Below, one piece after another: positions 26,392-35,898 of a DNA stretch of 64,000 nucleotides. Each line of letters starts with the position of its first letter. Within the stretch, counting starts at the first letter, position 1. The translations under genes were made by a program, and so were the position numbers. Location: contig JAHHHM010000014.1 of the NCBI GenBank assembly GCA_019359355.1, forward strand, positions 1-64,000, given 5' to 3'. The notes under the pieces were generated by a model. The model was given only the letters and a program-made list of their open reading frames with translations, did no database searches and was not told the DNA's origin. Source of the stretch: Microcoleus vaginatus WJT46-NPBG5. GTDB taxonomy: Bacteria > Cyanobacteriota > Cyanobacteriia > Cyanobacteriales > Oscillatoriaceae.

Positions 26392-27375
26392 ATGGACATG
26401 ATTATAGTGATTAAAAAAGCTCAATTTTACACATCTTGCTTGTTCTTACTAACTTTTTTCCTGACTATTGGTTGCACAAGCATTAACTCTAGTAATAGAG
26501 AAGACACCCCTAACAACCGAACAAGTGCGCCGAGCGGGATCACAATATCTAACGCCGATAGCACAAAGGAATTACGCGCTCGGATTGAACAAATTTCTCA
26601 GGCGGCTCAAGGGCGTGTAGGGGTTACAGCCACCGTGCTAGAAACCGGAGAGTCAGTGACTGTGAATGGAAATCAGCAATTTCCGATGCAAAGCGTTTAC
26701 AAGTTTCCTATTGCAATGGCTGTTCTAGCTCAAGTAGACCAAGGAAAACTGAAGCTAGACCAGAAAATTCGTGTTGAAACCAGCGATGTCGTCCAGGGTA
26801 GTCGGATTCTAGATGTGAAATCACAGGGAATGGAATTTAGTCTGGCTGAACTCTTAAAGTACATGGTTTCTGAAAGTGATAATACGGCTTGTGATGTGCT
26901 GTTACGACTCGTCGGTGAACCCAGAATTGTCACGGAGTATTTGCGTAGTCTTGGCGTCAACGATATCGTTGTTGCTAACACGGAGAACGAGCTAGCGCAA
27001 GACAGAGCAGTGCAGTATCGTAACTATGCAATGCCTGATGCCGCCGTCATTTTGTTACGCGCCTTTCATGAGGGAAAAGGGCTTTCAAAATCTAGTCAAG
27101 CTGTATTGCTGCAATTGATGACAGAGACAACTACAGGTTCAAAGCGCATTAAAGGACTGTTGCCTGATGGGACGGTTGTGGCGCACAAAACTGGTACTTC
27201 GTCTACTGTAAATGGAGTGACGGCTGCAACAAATGATGTGGGACTCGTGATGCTCCCGAATGGACGACATATGGCGATCGCAGTTTTTGTTTCAGATTCA
27301 AAGGCAAACGATGCGATACGCGAGGAAGTCATCGCAAAAGTGGCGAAGGCAGCATGGGACGAATGGAGCAAATAG
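26392..27375 (+). CDS. Class A beta-lactamase lipoprotein
   Basis: A 327-residue serine beta-lactamase. An N-terminal hydrophobic stretch ends in a lipobox (LTIGC, Cys28), so it should be a lipoprotein. The catalytic motifs are complete: Ser101-Val-Tyr-Lys104, Ser162-Asp-Asn164 and Lys266-Thr-Gly268. The omega loop reads TENELAQDRAVQYRNY, with Glu198 in the place of Glu166 and Ala where most class A enzymes have Asn170. The loop resembles the A2 subgroup (PER/VEB/CfxA-like). It should hydrolyse beta-lactams; the spectrum is unknown. No mobile or resistance-cassette context surrounds it other than the nearby MITE. Confidence 0.9.
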   Translation: MDMIIVIKKAQFYTSCLFLLTFFLTIGCTSINSSNREDTPNNRTSAPSGITISNADSTKELRARIEQISQAAQGRVGVTATVLETGESVTVNGNQQFPMQSVYKFPIAMAVLAQVDQGKLKLDQKIRVETSDVVQGSRILDVKSQGMEFSLAELLKYMVSESDNTACDVLLRLVGEPRIVTEYLRSLGVNDIVVANTENELAQDRAVQYRNYAMPDAAVILLRAFHEGKGLSKSSQAVLLQLMTETTTGSKRIKGLLPDGTVVAHKTGTSSTVNGVTAATNDVGLVMLPNGRHMAIAVFVSDSKANDAIREEVIAKVAKAAWDEWSK

Positions 27376-27502
27376 AGATGAAAGGTTATCGTGACCGTTT
27401 CCTTAGTTAATATATAGGCTTCTCCCGTTTGATTTAACCCACTTGTCTTTTTTCCGCAAATTGCCCTAGGCAAATTCATCAGCAGTCTTGAGTGGAGAGA
27501 AT

Positions 27503-29107
27503 TTATGGACGCCGCAATATTTTAATTTGACTATTACGTGAGTATGGATCGCCGACAGTCCCGGCTAATAATTTGCCATCAGGACTAATCACTAAATTAC
27601 TCATCTTATGTTTGTCCAGAATGGCTTCTAATTCGGCTGTTTGCAGATTCCACACCGCCAGTCCCTTGTAAGTGCCGGCAATGATGCGATCTTGACTGAG
27701 GGTAATGTTAGGGAGACTAAATTCTTTAGGAGAAAAAATTAGCTTTGTACGTGCCTTAACCTTTCCCGTTTTCAGATCCCATACTTTCAAATTGACTGGT
27801 TTGCTAGAGGATGAAGTGGTGACAACTGTTTGTCCATCTAAACTAAGACGTGAAGTGCCAATCGATTCAAGCGACCATTGTTTTGAAAGAATGGTTTGCC
27901 GGTTTGTCGCCAAATCCCACACAACCAGTTCGCTGTCCAATTCAACCAATGCTGTTTTGCCATCGGAACTGATGGCTAAGGGATAAAAAGGTGGGGGGCC
28001 GTTTTTAATCGAAACTGAACCAATTGTGAACTCTGTAGGGGACGAATTAGGCAATGTTGCTTTTAGCTTGCCGGTTGCTAGATCCCACAGTTTCAGTTCA
28101 TCATAACTGCGACTAATAATGGTTTTCCCATTAGATGAAATCTCAACCTGGCGGATATCGCTAGAATGTCCTTTGAGGATCTGGGGGCGCTGGTTTGAGG
28201 TAATATCCCAGATGCGAACCATGCGATCTCCACTGCCGGTGACAACCGTTTTGTTATCGGGAGCAATTGCCACAGTGTCAATTTTACCTGAATCGCTTTG
28301 AAGTGTTTTTCTTAACTGTCCTGTTTGCAAATCCCAAATTTTAATCGCTTTGTCTTCTCCACCACTAACCAGGGTTTTACCATCAGCACTGATTGTAAAA
28401 GTAGAGGCTGCGGGATGTCCTTTTATGGTGCGAACAACAGAGAAATTGCAGTAAGGGGACTGGGTTGTCTTTTGAGAACAATAGTTCAGGACGATAGAAG
28501 ACGATCTTTGTTGAACAATTGGGGAAAACTGCCAAAGGAGAACGTTCGAGAGAATAATGCCGGCTATCATTAGAAGCCGCAAGCCGGTGGAAGAGGCTTT
28601 ACCTGACTGATTATCGAGTGGTTCTCCTAAAATAATTTGTGTTAACTCGCGCCGGCTGCGATTTGCCTCATACCAAAATGCCCACCAAAAGGCAAATAAT
28701 ATCAAAATTGGCATTCCCACAAACTGGATGGCGAGGAAGACATCCACATCCCCAGATAAAGCCCCAAACAGAAAAAAGGGAATCGAGACGCTGTACCATA
28801 CTGCGTACCAAAAAAGTAAGAAAGCAATTACAAAGGGATGCAATCCTATAGTGACGTGAATGAGTGTTTCATGAGATAACGCCTCAAATCGCCCTCGAAC
28901 CCTTGGTAAAAATGAATTTCGGTAGTGAATAATCCGACGGATATCAAATCCAGAGCGATTGAGTGTCCCTTCATAGGGAGCATGATTGCGAGAAAATCCC
29001 CATCGCATTGCCTTTGGAGCTTCGATTTGTGCATTTAGCTTTTCAATGACATTGGATAAGCTATCTTGTGTTTGAATGGTAAAGGTAGAGTAGGGCAATA
29101 ACTGCAT
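27503..29107 (-). CDS. Membrane-anchored WD40 repeat protein
   Basis: A 534-residue protein. The N-terminal 200 residues contain three hydrophobic segments (around residues 85-110, 120-145 and 180-195). After a short Cys-containing loop come about six or seven WD40 repeats (for example VVRTIKGHPAASTFTISADG with SGGEDKAIKIWDLQTGQL), forming a beta propeller on one side of the membrane. Repeats near the C-terminus are weaker. WD40 propellers act as protein-binding platforms; the partner is unknown. It converges on the beta-lactamase gene. Confidence 0.82.
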   Translation of the reverse strand: MQLLPYSTFTIQTQDSLSNVIEKLNAQIEAPKAMRWGFSRNHAPYEGTLNRSGFDIRRIIHYRNSFLPRVRGRFEALSHETLIHVTIGLHPFVIAFLLFWYAVWYSVSIPFFLFGALSGDVDVFLAIQFVGMPILILFAFWWAFWYEANRSRRELTQIILGEPLDNQSGKASSTGLRLLMIAGIILSNVLLWQFSPIVQQRSSSIVLNYCSQKTTQSPYCNFSVVRTIKGHPAASTFTISADGKTLVSGGEDKAIKIWDLQTGQLRKTLQSDSGKIDTVAIAPDNKTVVTGSGDRMVRIWDITSNQRPQILKGHSSDIRQVEISSNGKTIISRSYDELKLWDLATGKLKATLPNSSPTEFTIGSVSIKNGPPPFYPLAISSDGKTALVELDSELVVWDLATNRQTILSKQWSLESIGTSRLSLDGQTVVTTSSSSKPVNLKVWDLKTGKVKARTKLIFSPKEFSLPNITLSQDRIIAGTYKGLAVWNLQTAELEAILDKHKMSNLVISPDGKLLAGTVGDPYSRNSQIKILRRP

Positions 29108-29254
29108 AATCGGCTAGTCTCCCGATAGATACACAACCGCTAAGATTTTCGAGCTACTGTTCTAACTACAAGCCTGAATGTAGAGTTTTCGCATTGAGCG
29201 AGGTACTAGCGACGAGCGCTTCTCATTTGTGTCTAAGCAGAGAAGACAGAGCTT

Positions 29255-29638
29255 CTAAGTCAAATCGTGCCGGCTAGACTGATTAACCAAACCACTCATC
29301 AAAGTTAAAAGAATATAAAACCACCCAGCCCAAGTTGCATAGTATCCACATTTATAGAAAATTACCCATAAAGGTGTTTCACCCTCCGATGAATCAGTAA
29401 GGAGTAAGACATAGTCGCCTGTGATCCACCAAGGAGGATTGCTACTTTCCGCTAAAGCTCTCCATGCTCCCTCTTCTCCTGACACAGGCCGATAAAATGG
29501 GTAAATGCCATGAAAGGCTTTAGCCGCAAATCGAATCATAAAGCCACCGCCGCCTGTGATCATGGCTGTATTGAGGTAAAGCAGCGTGCTGAGAATAAGG
29601 GCTGGTAACAGCATTGTTCTTGCAAAAGGTTTTATCAT
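29255..29638 (-). CDS. Hypothetical small membrane protein
   Basis: A 127-residue protein with hydrophobic segments near the N-terminus (MLLPALILSTLLYLNTAMI) and C-terminus (YYATWAGWFYILLTLMSGL) and a polar loop between them (PVSGEEGAWRALAESSNPPW). No family recognised. It is upstream of and on the same strand as the WD40 gene, 147 bp away, and might be functionally linked. Confidence 0.5.
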   Translation of the reverse strand: MIKPFARTMLLPALILSTLLYLNTAMITGGGGFMIRFAAKAFHGIYPFYRPVSGEEGAWRALAESSNPPWWITGDYVLLLTDSSEGETPLWVIFYKCGYYATWAGWFYILLTLMSGLVNQSSRHDLT

Positions 29639-29757
29639 TTGTTATTGTCTCTACGCAAGTTCGTCAAATGCCTAAAGCTCAGGTAAATCTGGATCAGATT
29701 ACCTGCTTTATTCCTCTACAGCAACAAGCATTCGATTTCCTGAGACTGAACTTTAGT

Positions 29758-29786
29758 CGTAGGGTGCGTGAGCTAGGCACCCTACG
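29758..29786. repeat. GTAGGGTGC-type hairpin repeat
   Basis: Inverted arms CGTAGGGTGC and GCACCCTACG flank a nine-base loop. Hairpins with the GTAGGGTGCG motif are dispersed in many bacterial genomes. There is no T-run, so it is not an obvious terminator. Confidence 0.55.
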
Positions 29787-29815
29787 AGGAGATTAGCTAA
29801 AACCTTAAAACCGGC

Positions 29816-30295
29816 TCAAATATCGCACCATTCTTGACCCCAAGATGGACGATCTTTCCGACTATCTTGAAGGAGACATTCAAAATTTTGGATACTACCA
29901 TCTTTCATCAAACCAATGGTAATCAGCCACGCGCTTTGATATCGATTAAAGGTAACTGCCCCTACAGAATTGCAAGATTTAATAATTTCTGAAGCGATTG
30001 CCCTCCGAAACACTGGCGAAACCATCATTGCATAAGCAGCCTGACCATCAACTTCAATCATCACGATTCTTGGGCGCTCATTTGGGTGATCAGGATACTT
30101 TTTACTGACATCAATAACATTGGTTATGACAGTGATATTTCTTCCCTGTTCGATGCGCTTTTTGGCATTTTGAATGACAAGTTCACAAGATTTTATTGTT
30201 TCCTGACTTCTTGCCGGCAGTGGTAAGCTCAAGACAGATAAACCTAAACTTCCTGCCATCATCACAGCAAGCGCTTCGATGAGATATTTGTGCAT
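29816..30295 (-). CDS. Hypothetical exported protein
   Basis: About 159 residues if started at the ATG at 30295, which gives a clean Sec signal peptide (MHKYLIEALAVMMAGSLGLS then LPARSQE). A start at 30379 would add 28 residues that spoil the signal. The mature part has Cys residues in ETIKSCELV, IIKSCNSVG, NFECLLQ and EWCDI, suggesting two disulfides in the periplasm. No family recognised. Confidence 0.55.
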   Translation of the reverse strand: MHKYLIEALAVMMAGSLGLSVLSLPLPARSQETIKSCELVIQNAKKRIEQGRNITVITNVIDVSKKYPDHPNERPRIVMIEVDGQAAYAMMVSPVFRRAIASEIIKSCNSVGAVTFNRYQSAWLITIGLMKDGSIQNFECLLQDSRKDRPSWGQEWCDI

Positions 30296-30650
30296 ACTTA
30301 CATTCGCTTTTGCCTGAGCAAGCTGAGTCATCATGCCCCAGGCGCTGGTGAGGGTAATGCAAGTTAATTGTTTCTTCATTTAGATCAAGTCCAGTTGATG
30401 AATAGTCATTAAGCTGTAACCTGATACCACCCATAATCTTGAGTAAATGCATGGCTTCGTTGTGGCTAGCGTTACAGTCCCTGATAGCGCATAAATAATA
30501 CCTGTTCTAATTGATGAAAAGCATCTTTGCTATAAATCTTAGCTATCAATAAAAAGGGGAGCATTTCCTTTGTAAAAATACTCCCAGCAAATACAATTGC
30601 ATCAACCTGAATTTTAGTGACCTATTTAACAAAAGTGAAAGGTTGCCAAT

Positions 30651-30680
30651 AAAAAAGGGTAGGCATCATGCCTACCCTTA
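30651..30680 (-). terminator. Terminator of tkt
   Basis: The perfect 11-bp stem has arms AAGGGTAGGCA (30655-30665) and TGCCTACCCTT (30669-30679) with a three-base loop. Read on the minus strand it is followed by a T-run. It lies 20 bp past the tkt stop and is a strong rho-independent terminator. Confidence 0.88.
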
Positions 30681-30699
30681 AGCAATCCTTACTGAGGTT

Positions 30700-32712
30700 T
30701 TAGCCCAACAGAGCCTTTGCCTTCGCTAAAACATTGTCAGCGCTGAAGCCAAACTTCTCTAGACAGACACCGCCTGGAGCAGAAGCACCGAAGCGATCAA
30801 TACTGACCGTATCGCCTTCCATTCCGACGTACTTGTGCCAGCCAAAACTGCTGCCGGCTTCTACAACCAAGCGCTTGGTGACAGATTTCGGCAGAATAGA
30901 CTCTTTGTAAGCCGCATCTTGTCCATCAAACACTTCGGTTGAGGGCATCGAAACGACACGGACTTTTTTACCTTCAGCCGTGAGTTTCTCGGCTGCTGTT
31001 ACGCACAGGCTCACTTCTGAACCTGTACCAATCAAGATAATATCCGGTGTTCCCTCAGACTCAACCACGGTGTAGCCACCTTTTGCCACGCCTTCAATCG
31101 ATGTACCGGCTAAATTCGGCACATTTTGACGCGTGAAGGCTAATAAGGTGGGATGGTTTTGCTTGGCTTTTTCAATCGCTAATTTATAAGCACCCGAACA
31201 TTCGTTTCCGTCTGCGGGGCGAATCACCGTCAGGTTAGGAATCGCACGCAGGGAAGCGAGGGTTTCAATCGGTTGGTGTGTTGGGCCATCTTCACCTTGT
31301 CCGATGGAGTCGTGGGTCATCACCCAAATTACCCCAGCTTGGGACAAGGCAGATAAGCGGATGGCAGCCCGCATATAATCTGTGAAGATCAAGAAGGTTG
31401 CACCGTAGGGAATTAATCCAGATTGATGCAGCGCGATCCCATTACAGATTGCGCCCATGCCATGTTCCCGCACACCAAAGTGGATGTTGGGGTTTTGGTA
31501 TTGCCCTTTCTGGAAGTCACCACTGCCCTTGATTTCAGTTAGGTTGGAGTGGGTTAAGTCAGCCGAACCACCAATGAGTTCAGGTAAAACGGATGCCAGT
31601 TTGTTGAGGCAGTTTTCTGAGTGCTTGCGGGTGGGCAGAGCTTTGTCTTCGGCGGTGTAGGTGGGGAGAACTTTATCCCAACCATCGGGCAATTTGCCGC
31701 TGATGTACCGTTCTAATTCAGCGGCTTCTTGGGGATATTTCGCTTTGTAGTCAGAAAAGGTTTTGTTCCACTCTGATTCATAGCCGGCACCGCGTTCCAC
31801 TGCTTTGCGGGTATGGTTGAGCACATCTTCTGGAATGACAAACGGTTCGTGTTGCCAGCCGAGTTTTTCACGAGTCAATGCAATTTCGTCTGCGCCAAGG
31901 GCAGCACCATGAACACCGGCAGTATTTTGTTTGTTAGGTGAACCATAACCGATAATGGTTGTCACCTTAATCATGGTTGGCTTGTCGGTGACGGCTTTCG
32001 CTTCGTTAATTGCTTTCTCAATTGCCGCTAAATCGGTATTGCCATCTTCGACGTGGAGGACGTGCCAACCGTATGCTTCAAACCGCTTGGAAACATCTTC
32101 GGTGAAAGCCACATCGGTCGAACCATCGATGGAGATGTGGTTGTCGTCGTACAGCGCGATGAGTTTACCTAATCCCAGGTGGCCGGCGAAAGAACACGCT
32201 TCACCAGAAATGCCTTCCATGTTGCACCCATCACCCAAAATCACATAAGTGTAGTGATCGACGATTGTGCTATCGGGCTTATTATACTTGGCCGCTAAGT
32301 GAGCTTCTGCCATTGCCAAACCGACGGCGTTGGCAATTCCTTGACCGAGAGGACCCGTGGTTACTTCCACACCCGGAGTCATAAAGTTTTCTGGGTGTCC
32401 GGGGGTTTTGGATTCCCACTGACGGAACTGCTTGATGTCTTCTATGGTGACGCTGTCGAAGCCCATCAGGTAGAGCAGGGCGTACTGGAGCATGGAGCCA
32501 TGTCCAGCTGAGAGCACGAAGCGATCGCGGTTAAACCACTTGGGATTTTTTGGGTTAAACCGCATAAAGCGATCCCACAGCACAAACGCCATCGGCGCAG
32601 CGCCCATCGGTAGCCCTGGGTGACCGGACTTTGCCTTCTCTACGGCGTCAACGGCCAGAAAGCGGATGGAGTTGATGCAAAGTTCTTCGAGTGATTGGGT
32701 GGCAACAGGCAT
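30700..32712 (-). CDS. tkt: Transketolase
   Basis: A 670-residue thiamine-diphosphate enzyme of the Calvin cycle and pentose phosphate pathway, transferring two-carbon ketol units. The TPP motif is [13 protein letters not shown] to [10 protein letters not shown]. The catalytic His regions ([10 protein letters not shown] and [10 protein letters not shown]) and C-terminal domain are intact, and the length is normal. It is the last gene of an acpP-fabF-tkt set on the minus strand, an arrangement I recall from other cyanobacteria, and ends at a clear terminator. Confidence 0.97.
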   Translation of the reverse strand: MPVATQSLEELCINSIRFLAVDAVEKAKSGHPGLPMGAAPMAFVLWDRFMRFNPKNPKWFNRDRFVLSAGHGSMLQYALLYLMGFDSVTIEDIKQFRQWESKTPGHPENFMTPGVEVTTGPLGQGIANAVGLAMAEAHLAAKYNKPDSTIVDHYTYVILGDGCNMEGISGEACSFAGHLGLGKLIALYDDNHISIDGSTDVAFTEDVSKRFEAYGWHVLHVEDGNTDLAAIEKAINEAKAVTDKPTMIKVTTIIGYGSPNKQNTAGVHGAALGADEIALTREKLGWQHEPFVIPEDVLNHTRKAVERGAGYESEWNKTFSDYKAKYPQEAAELERYISGKLPDGWDKVLPTYTAEDKALPTRKHSENCLNKLASVLPELIGGSADLTHSNLTEIKGSGDFQKGQYQNPNIHFGVREHGMGAICNGIALHQSGLIPYGATFLIFTDYMRAAIRLSALSQAGVIWVMTHDSIGQGEDGPTHQPIETLASLRAIPNLTVIRPADGNECSGAYKLAIEKAKQNHPTLLAFTRQNVPNLAGTSIEGVAKGGYTVVESEGTPDIILIGTGSEVSLCVTAAEKLTAEGKKVRVVSMPSTEVFDGQDAAYKESILPKSVTKRLVVEAGSSFGWHKYVGMEGDTVSIDRFGASAPGGVCLEKFGFSADNVLAKAKALLG

Positions 32713-32840
32713 GATCGTTTTCTTGAGTGCAAACGGTGTGAGAGATCGATTGAATGACCTGGGGTGTTAGCGCTCTGGAATCGCCCCAAGACGTTCTCAC
32801 CCATCATCCCATTAGCGGGATCGATGGGCAAGTAGTTCTC

Positions 32841-32880
32841 AGGGGGAATGGGGAATGGGAAATAGGAAATAGGGCATGGG
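32841..32880. repeat. GGGGAATGGG-type short repeats
   Basis: Degenerate tandem units (GGGGGAATGGGGAATGGGA, then AATAGGGCATGGG) lie between fabF and tkt. They are the same family as 2844-2943. Confidence 0.6.
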
Positions 32881-32909
32881 TTCAGAAAAAATCACCGATG
32901 CCCGATGCT

Positions 32910-34160
32910 CTAAACGTACTTTTTAAAAGCTAGTGTGACGTTATGACCGCCAAACCCGAAGGAGTTGGACAGCGCCACCTCAACTTTTTGAGCGCGACTT
33001 TGGTGGGGCACATAATCTAAGTCGCAGTTTGGATCGGGATCGTCCAAATTAATCGTCGGCGGAATTTGATCGTTGGCAATTGCCATTGCGGTTGCTACGG
33101 CTTCGATGCCGCCGGAACCGCCCAGCAGGTGGCCGGTCATTGACTTGGTTGAGCTAATGGCCACTTTGTAGGCACTCTCTCCCAAGGCTGTTTTAATGGC
33201 GGCGGTTTCTGTGGGGTCGTTCATCGGCGTGCTGGTGCCGTGGGCGTTAATGTAGCTGATTTGATCGGGGGTGATTCCCGCATCTTTCATCGCTAGCTGC
33301 ATTGCCCGTGCAGCCCCTTCGCCACCGGGTACGGGGGAGGTCATGTGATAGGCGTCGCAAGTCATGCCGTAGCCAACAAGTTCGGCATAGATGCGGGCAC
33401 CGCGACTGAGGGCGCATTCGAGTTCTTCGAGCAGGAGGATGCCGGCACCTTCGCCCATGACGAATCCATCCCGATTCCGGTCAAAAGGCCGGCTGGCGTG
33501 GGCGGGATCGTCGTTGCGCGTCGAAAGTGTCCGGGCTGCTGCGAAACCGGCAACAGACAGGGGCGTTACCGCCGCTTCCGTTCCGCCACAAATCATGGCT
33601 TGGGCGTAGCCGCCCTGAATCAGACGAAATGCTTCGCCAACTGCATTTGAGCCTGCTGCACAGGCTGTAACGGTGCAGGAATTTGGCCCTTTAGCGCCGG
33701 TGTGAATGGCGGTTAAACCGGCAGCCATATTGGCAATCATCATGGGAATCATGAAAGGGCTGCACCGATCTGGGCCTTTCGTGAGATAGATTTCTTGCTG
33801 ATCTTCAAGAACTTTTAGACCCCCGATGCCGGTGCCGATGATCGCGCCGACTTGTTCTGCATTCAGGTCATTAATTGTGAACTGGGCATCGGCGATTGCC
33901 TGCTTGCTCGCTGAAATCGCAAACTGAGCAAAGCGATCCATCCGCTTGGCTTCTTTGCGTTCCAGATACTCGTAGGGGTCAAAGCCCTTCACTTCGCCGG
34001 CAATTCGACAGTCGTGCCGTGATGCGTCGAACAAGGTGATTGGGCCAATGCCACTTCTGCCGGCAATCAATCCTTCCCAATATTCAGCGAGGGTATTGCC
34101 AATTGGTGTGATCGCACCAAGGCCGGTGACAACAACACGTTTCCGTTCAAAGTTGGTCAT
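32910..34160 (-). CDS. fabF: Beta-ketoacyl-ACP synthase II
   Basis: A 416-residue condensing enzyme of type II fatty acid synthesis, elongating acyl-ACP with malonyl-ACP. The catalytic Cys is in [16 protein letters not shown], and the two histidines are in [12 protein letters not shown] and [12 protein letters not shown]. The length is typical. It follows acpP (135 bp) and precedes tkt (197 bp). Confidence 0.97.
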   Translation of the reverse strand: MTNFERKRVVVTGLGAITPIGNTLAEYWEGLIAGRSGIGPITLFDASRHDCRIAGEVKGFDPYEYLERKEAKRMDRFAQFAISASKQAIADAQFTINDLNAEQVGAIIGTGIGGLKVLEDQQEIYLTKGPDRCSPFMIPMMIANMAAGLTAIHTGAKGPNSCTVTACAAGSNAVGEAFRLIQGGYAQAMICGGTEAAVTPLSVAGFAAARTLSTRNDDPAHASRPFDRNRDGFVMGEGAGILLLEELECALSRGARIYAELVGYGMTCDAYHMTSPVPGGEGAARAMQLAMKDAGITPDQISYINAHGTSTPMNDPTETAAIKTALGESAYKVAISSTKSMTGHLLGGSGGIEAVATAMAIANDQIPPTINLDDPDPNCDLDYVPHQSRAQKVEVALSNSFGFGGHNVTLAFKKYV

Positions 34161-34236
34161 GATTCAATTTCGCGGGCTTCCACACCCAGAACGCAAAACA
34201 CAGGGGCACGGGAGAAGGAAGTCAGACTGAACGCTG

Positions 34237-34264
34237 AAGGCTGAATTGATGCTTCAGCCTTTTT
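34237..34264. repeat. Hairpin between acpP and fabF
   Basis: Arms AAGGCTGAA and TTCAGCCTT form a perfect nine-base stem with a seven-base loop. Further CTTCAGCC copies follow to about 34290. A T-run follows only in the plus orientation, so for the minus-strand genes it may act as an RNA stability or attenuation element rather than as a terminator. Confidence 0.55.
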
Positions 34265-34295
34265 ACTTCAGCCTTCATCCTTCAGCCTTGAGCGC

Positions 34296-34556
34296 TCACT
34301 CCTTGGCGGCGGAGGCTGAAACTTGGCTGTTGATGTAGTCCACAGTTGCTTGAACTGTGAGAATTCCTTCTGCGGCTTCGTCCGGAATTTCGATATCAAA
34401 TTCTTCTTCTAAAGCCATTACCAATTCCACAGTATCTAAAGAGTCAGCTCCAAGATCGTTGGCAAAGTTGGATTCTGGCTTGATGTCGCTCGCCTCAACT
34501 TCCAGTTGATCCGCCACGATTTTCTTGACTCTTGAAAAAATTTCCTCTTGACTCAT
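34296..34556 (-). CDS. acpP: Acyl carrier protein
   Basis: An 86-residue acidic four-helix carrier of fatty acid synthesis. The phosphopantetheine attachment site is Ser39 in [20 protein letters not shown]. It is the first gene of the acpP-fabF-tkt set. The upstream region contains a long inverted repeat (34631-34704). Confidence 0.97.
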   Translation of the reverse strand: MSQEEIFSRVKKIVADQLEVEASDIKPESNFANDLGADSLDTVELVMALEEEFDIEIPDEAAEGILTVQATVDYINSQVSASAAKE

Positions 34557-34630
34557 AGGGATGTCCTCAGTGTGCCGCAGCTGCTTATAAATTCGCGCGT
34601 TGTTAGTTTTTGTCTAACATTTATCCATTT

Positions 34631-34704
34631 GCCTTGACCTGTAAGGGTTTCACTGGTCCCTGGCAGTCGCTAAAACTTGGGAAAGGATTTTTACAGGTCA
34701 AGGC
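34631..34704. promoter_or_regulatory. Perfect 14-bp inverted repeat upstream of acpP
   Basis: GCCTTGACCTGTAA (34631-34644) and TTACAGGTCAAGGC (34691-34704) are exact reverse complements separated by 46 bp. Each contains TTGACC, usable as a -35 element. Placed 75-150 bp upstream of acpP, it could be paired operator sites, a large RNA hairpin in the leader, or the ends of a tiny element. The rest of the 357-bp gap between acpP and the HdrB-like gene holds no gene. Confidence 0.5.
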
Positions 34705-34913
34705 ATTTGATCATCTTATCGGAAAGGGGGATCGCAAGGGAGAGTGATCGCAGACGGTTTTAAAATTGACACCCTGCCGGTCAAAACTTGTGGGATTAAA
34801 GGTTTGTAAGGAATCCCTGCCGGTTGCGCGGCTGGAAGTCATCATAGAAAAGGAGCGTCCGCTCTGCTTACCCACATTACCCCAAGCTTAACGCTCGCTA
34901 GGGAATTCCAACT

Positions 34914-35819
34914 ATGCCATCCTCAACACTTAGATATGCTTATTTTCCCGGCTGCGTTGCCCAAGGAGCCTGCCGAGAGCTTTACCAGTCTACTCAAATT
35001 CTGACTGAAACTTTGGGCATTGAACTGATTGAACTCAAAAAAGCTTCCTGCTGCGGTTCTGGCACGTTTAAGGAAGACTCTCAGCTGCTAGAAGATACGG
35101 TGAATGCTCGCAATATTGCTTTGGCGGAGGAATTGAATCTGCCGCTGCTGACTCATTGCAGCACTTGTCAGGGTGTCGTTGGCCATGTGGATGAGCGCCT
35201 CAAGGATTTGCAGAAAACTGACTCGGCTTATATTGAGCGCGTGAACGGGTTATTGAAAAAAGAAGGCTGTTCGCCCTATCGGGGAACGACGCAGGTTAAA
35301 CATCTCCTCTGGGCGTTAATCGCAGATTACGGTTTGGAGGAAATTCAAAACCGCGTGACGCGGAAGTTGAGTGGCCTAAAATGTGCGGCGTTTTACGGTT
35401 GCTACCTGCTTCGCACCCAAACTTCGATGCCTTTCGATGACCCCTTCAAACCCGAATCAATGGAGAATGTATTTCGGACGGTTGGGGCGACACCGATTTA
35501 TTATCGAGGGCGCACTCAATGTTGTGGTTGGCCTATTTCTAGTTATGCGCCGGTTGAGTCGTTTAAAATGGCCGGCGCTCATATTCAAGAAGCGCTTGAC
35601 GCGGGGGCGGATTGTATGATAACGCCTTGTCCTTTGTGTCACCTCAACTTGGATTCTCGTCAACCAGAGGTGGAACAGGTGATTCAACGCAAACTGGGGC
35701 TGCCGGTGTTGCATTTACCTCAGTTAATTGCACTGGCTTTAGGCGTTGATCCGAACCAGTTGGGACTTGACCGGCATATTGTTTCTACGAAGCCGGTGTT
35801 AGAGAAGTTGGGGTTTTAG
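34914..35819 (+). CDS. HdrB-like protein with two CCG domains
   Basis: A 301-residue protein with two cysteine-rich CCG domains, as in heterodisulfide reductase subunit B. Domain 1 has Cys14, Cys46-Cys47, Cys82 and Cys85; domain 2 has Cys163, Cys203-Cys204, Cys239 and Cys242. This pattern binds non-cubane [4Fe-4S] clusters. Since cyanobacteria lack methanogenic CoM/CoB, the true partner differs; related CCG proteins act with flavoprotein dehydrogenases (for example SdhE-type succinate dehydrogenase or GlcF/LutA oxidases). No partner gene is adjacent. Confidence 0.85.
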   Translation: MPSSTLRYAYFPGCVAQGACRELYQSTQILTETLGIELIELKKASCCGSGTFKEDSQLLEDTVNARNIALAEELNLPLLTHCSTCQGVVGHVDERLKDLQKTDSAYIERVNGLLKKEGCSPYRGTTQVKHLLWALIADYGLEEIQNRVTRKLSGLKCAAFYGCYLLRTQTSMPFDDPFKPESMENVFRTVGATPIYYRGRTQCCGWPISSYAPVESFKMAGAHIQEALDAGADCMITPCPLCHLNLDSRQPEVEQVIQRKLGLPVLHLPQLIALALGVDPNQLGLDRHIVSTKPVLEKLGF

Positions 35820-35870
35820 GGGGATGGGGCATGGGGCATTGGGGATGAGGCATTGGGAGGCCCATTGATC
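35820..35870. repeat. GGGGCATGGGGCATT-type short repeats
   Basis: Degenerate tandem units directly after the HdrB-like stop codon, of the same family as 2844-2943. Confidence 0.6.
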
Positions 35871-35898
35871 CCTTATTTTTGGGTTAGGGGCATCGGGT

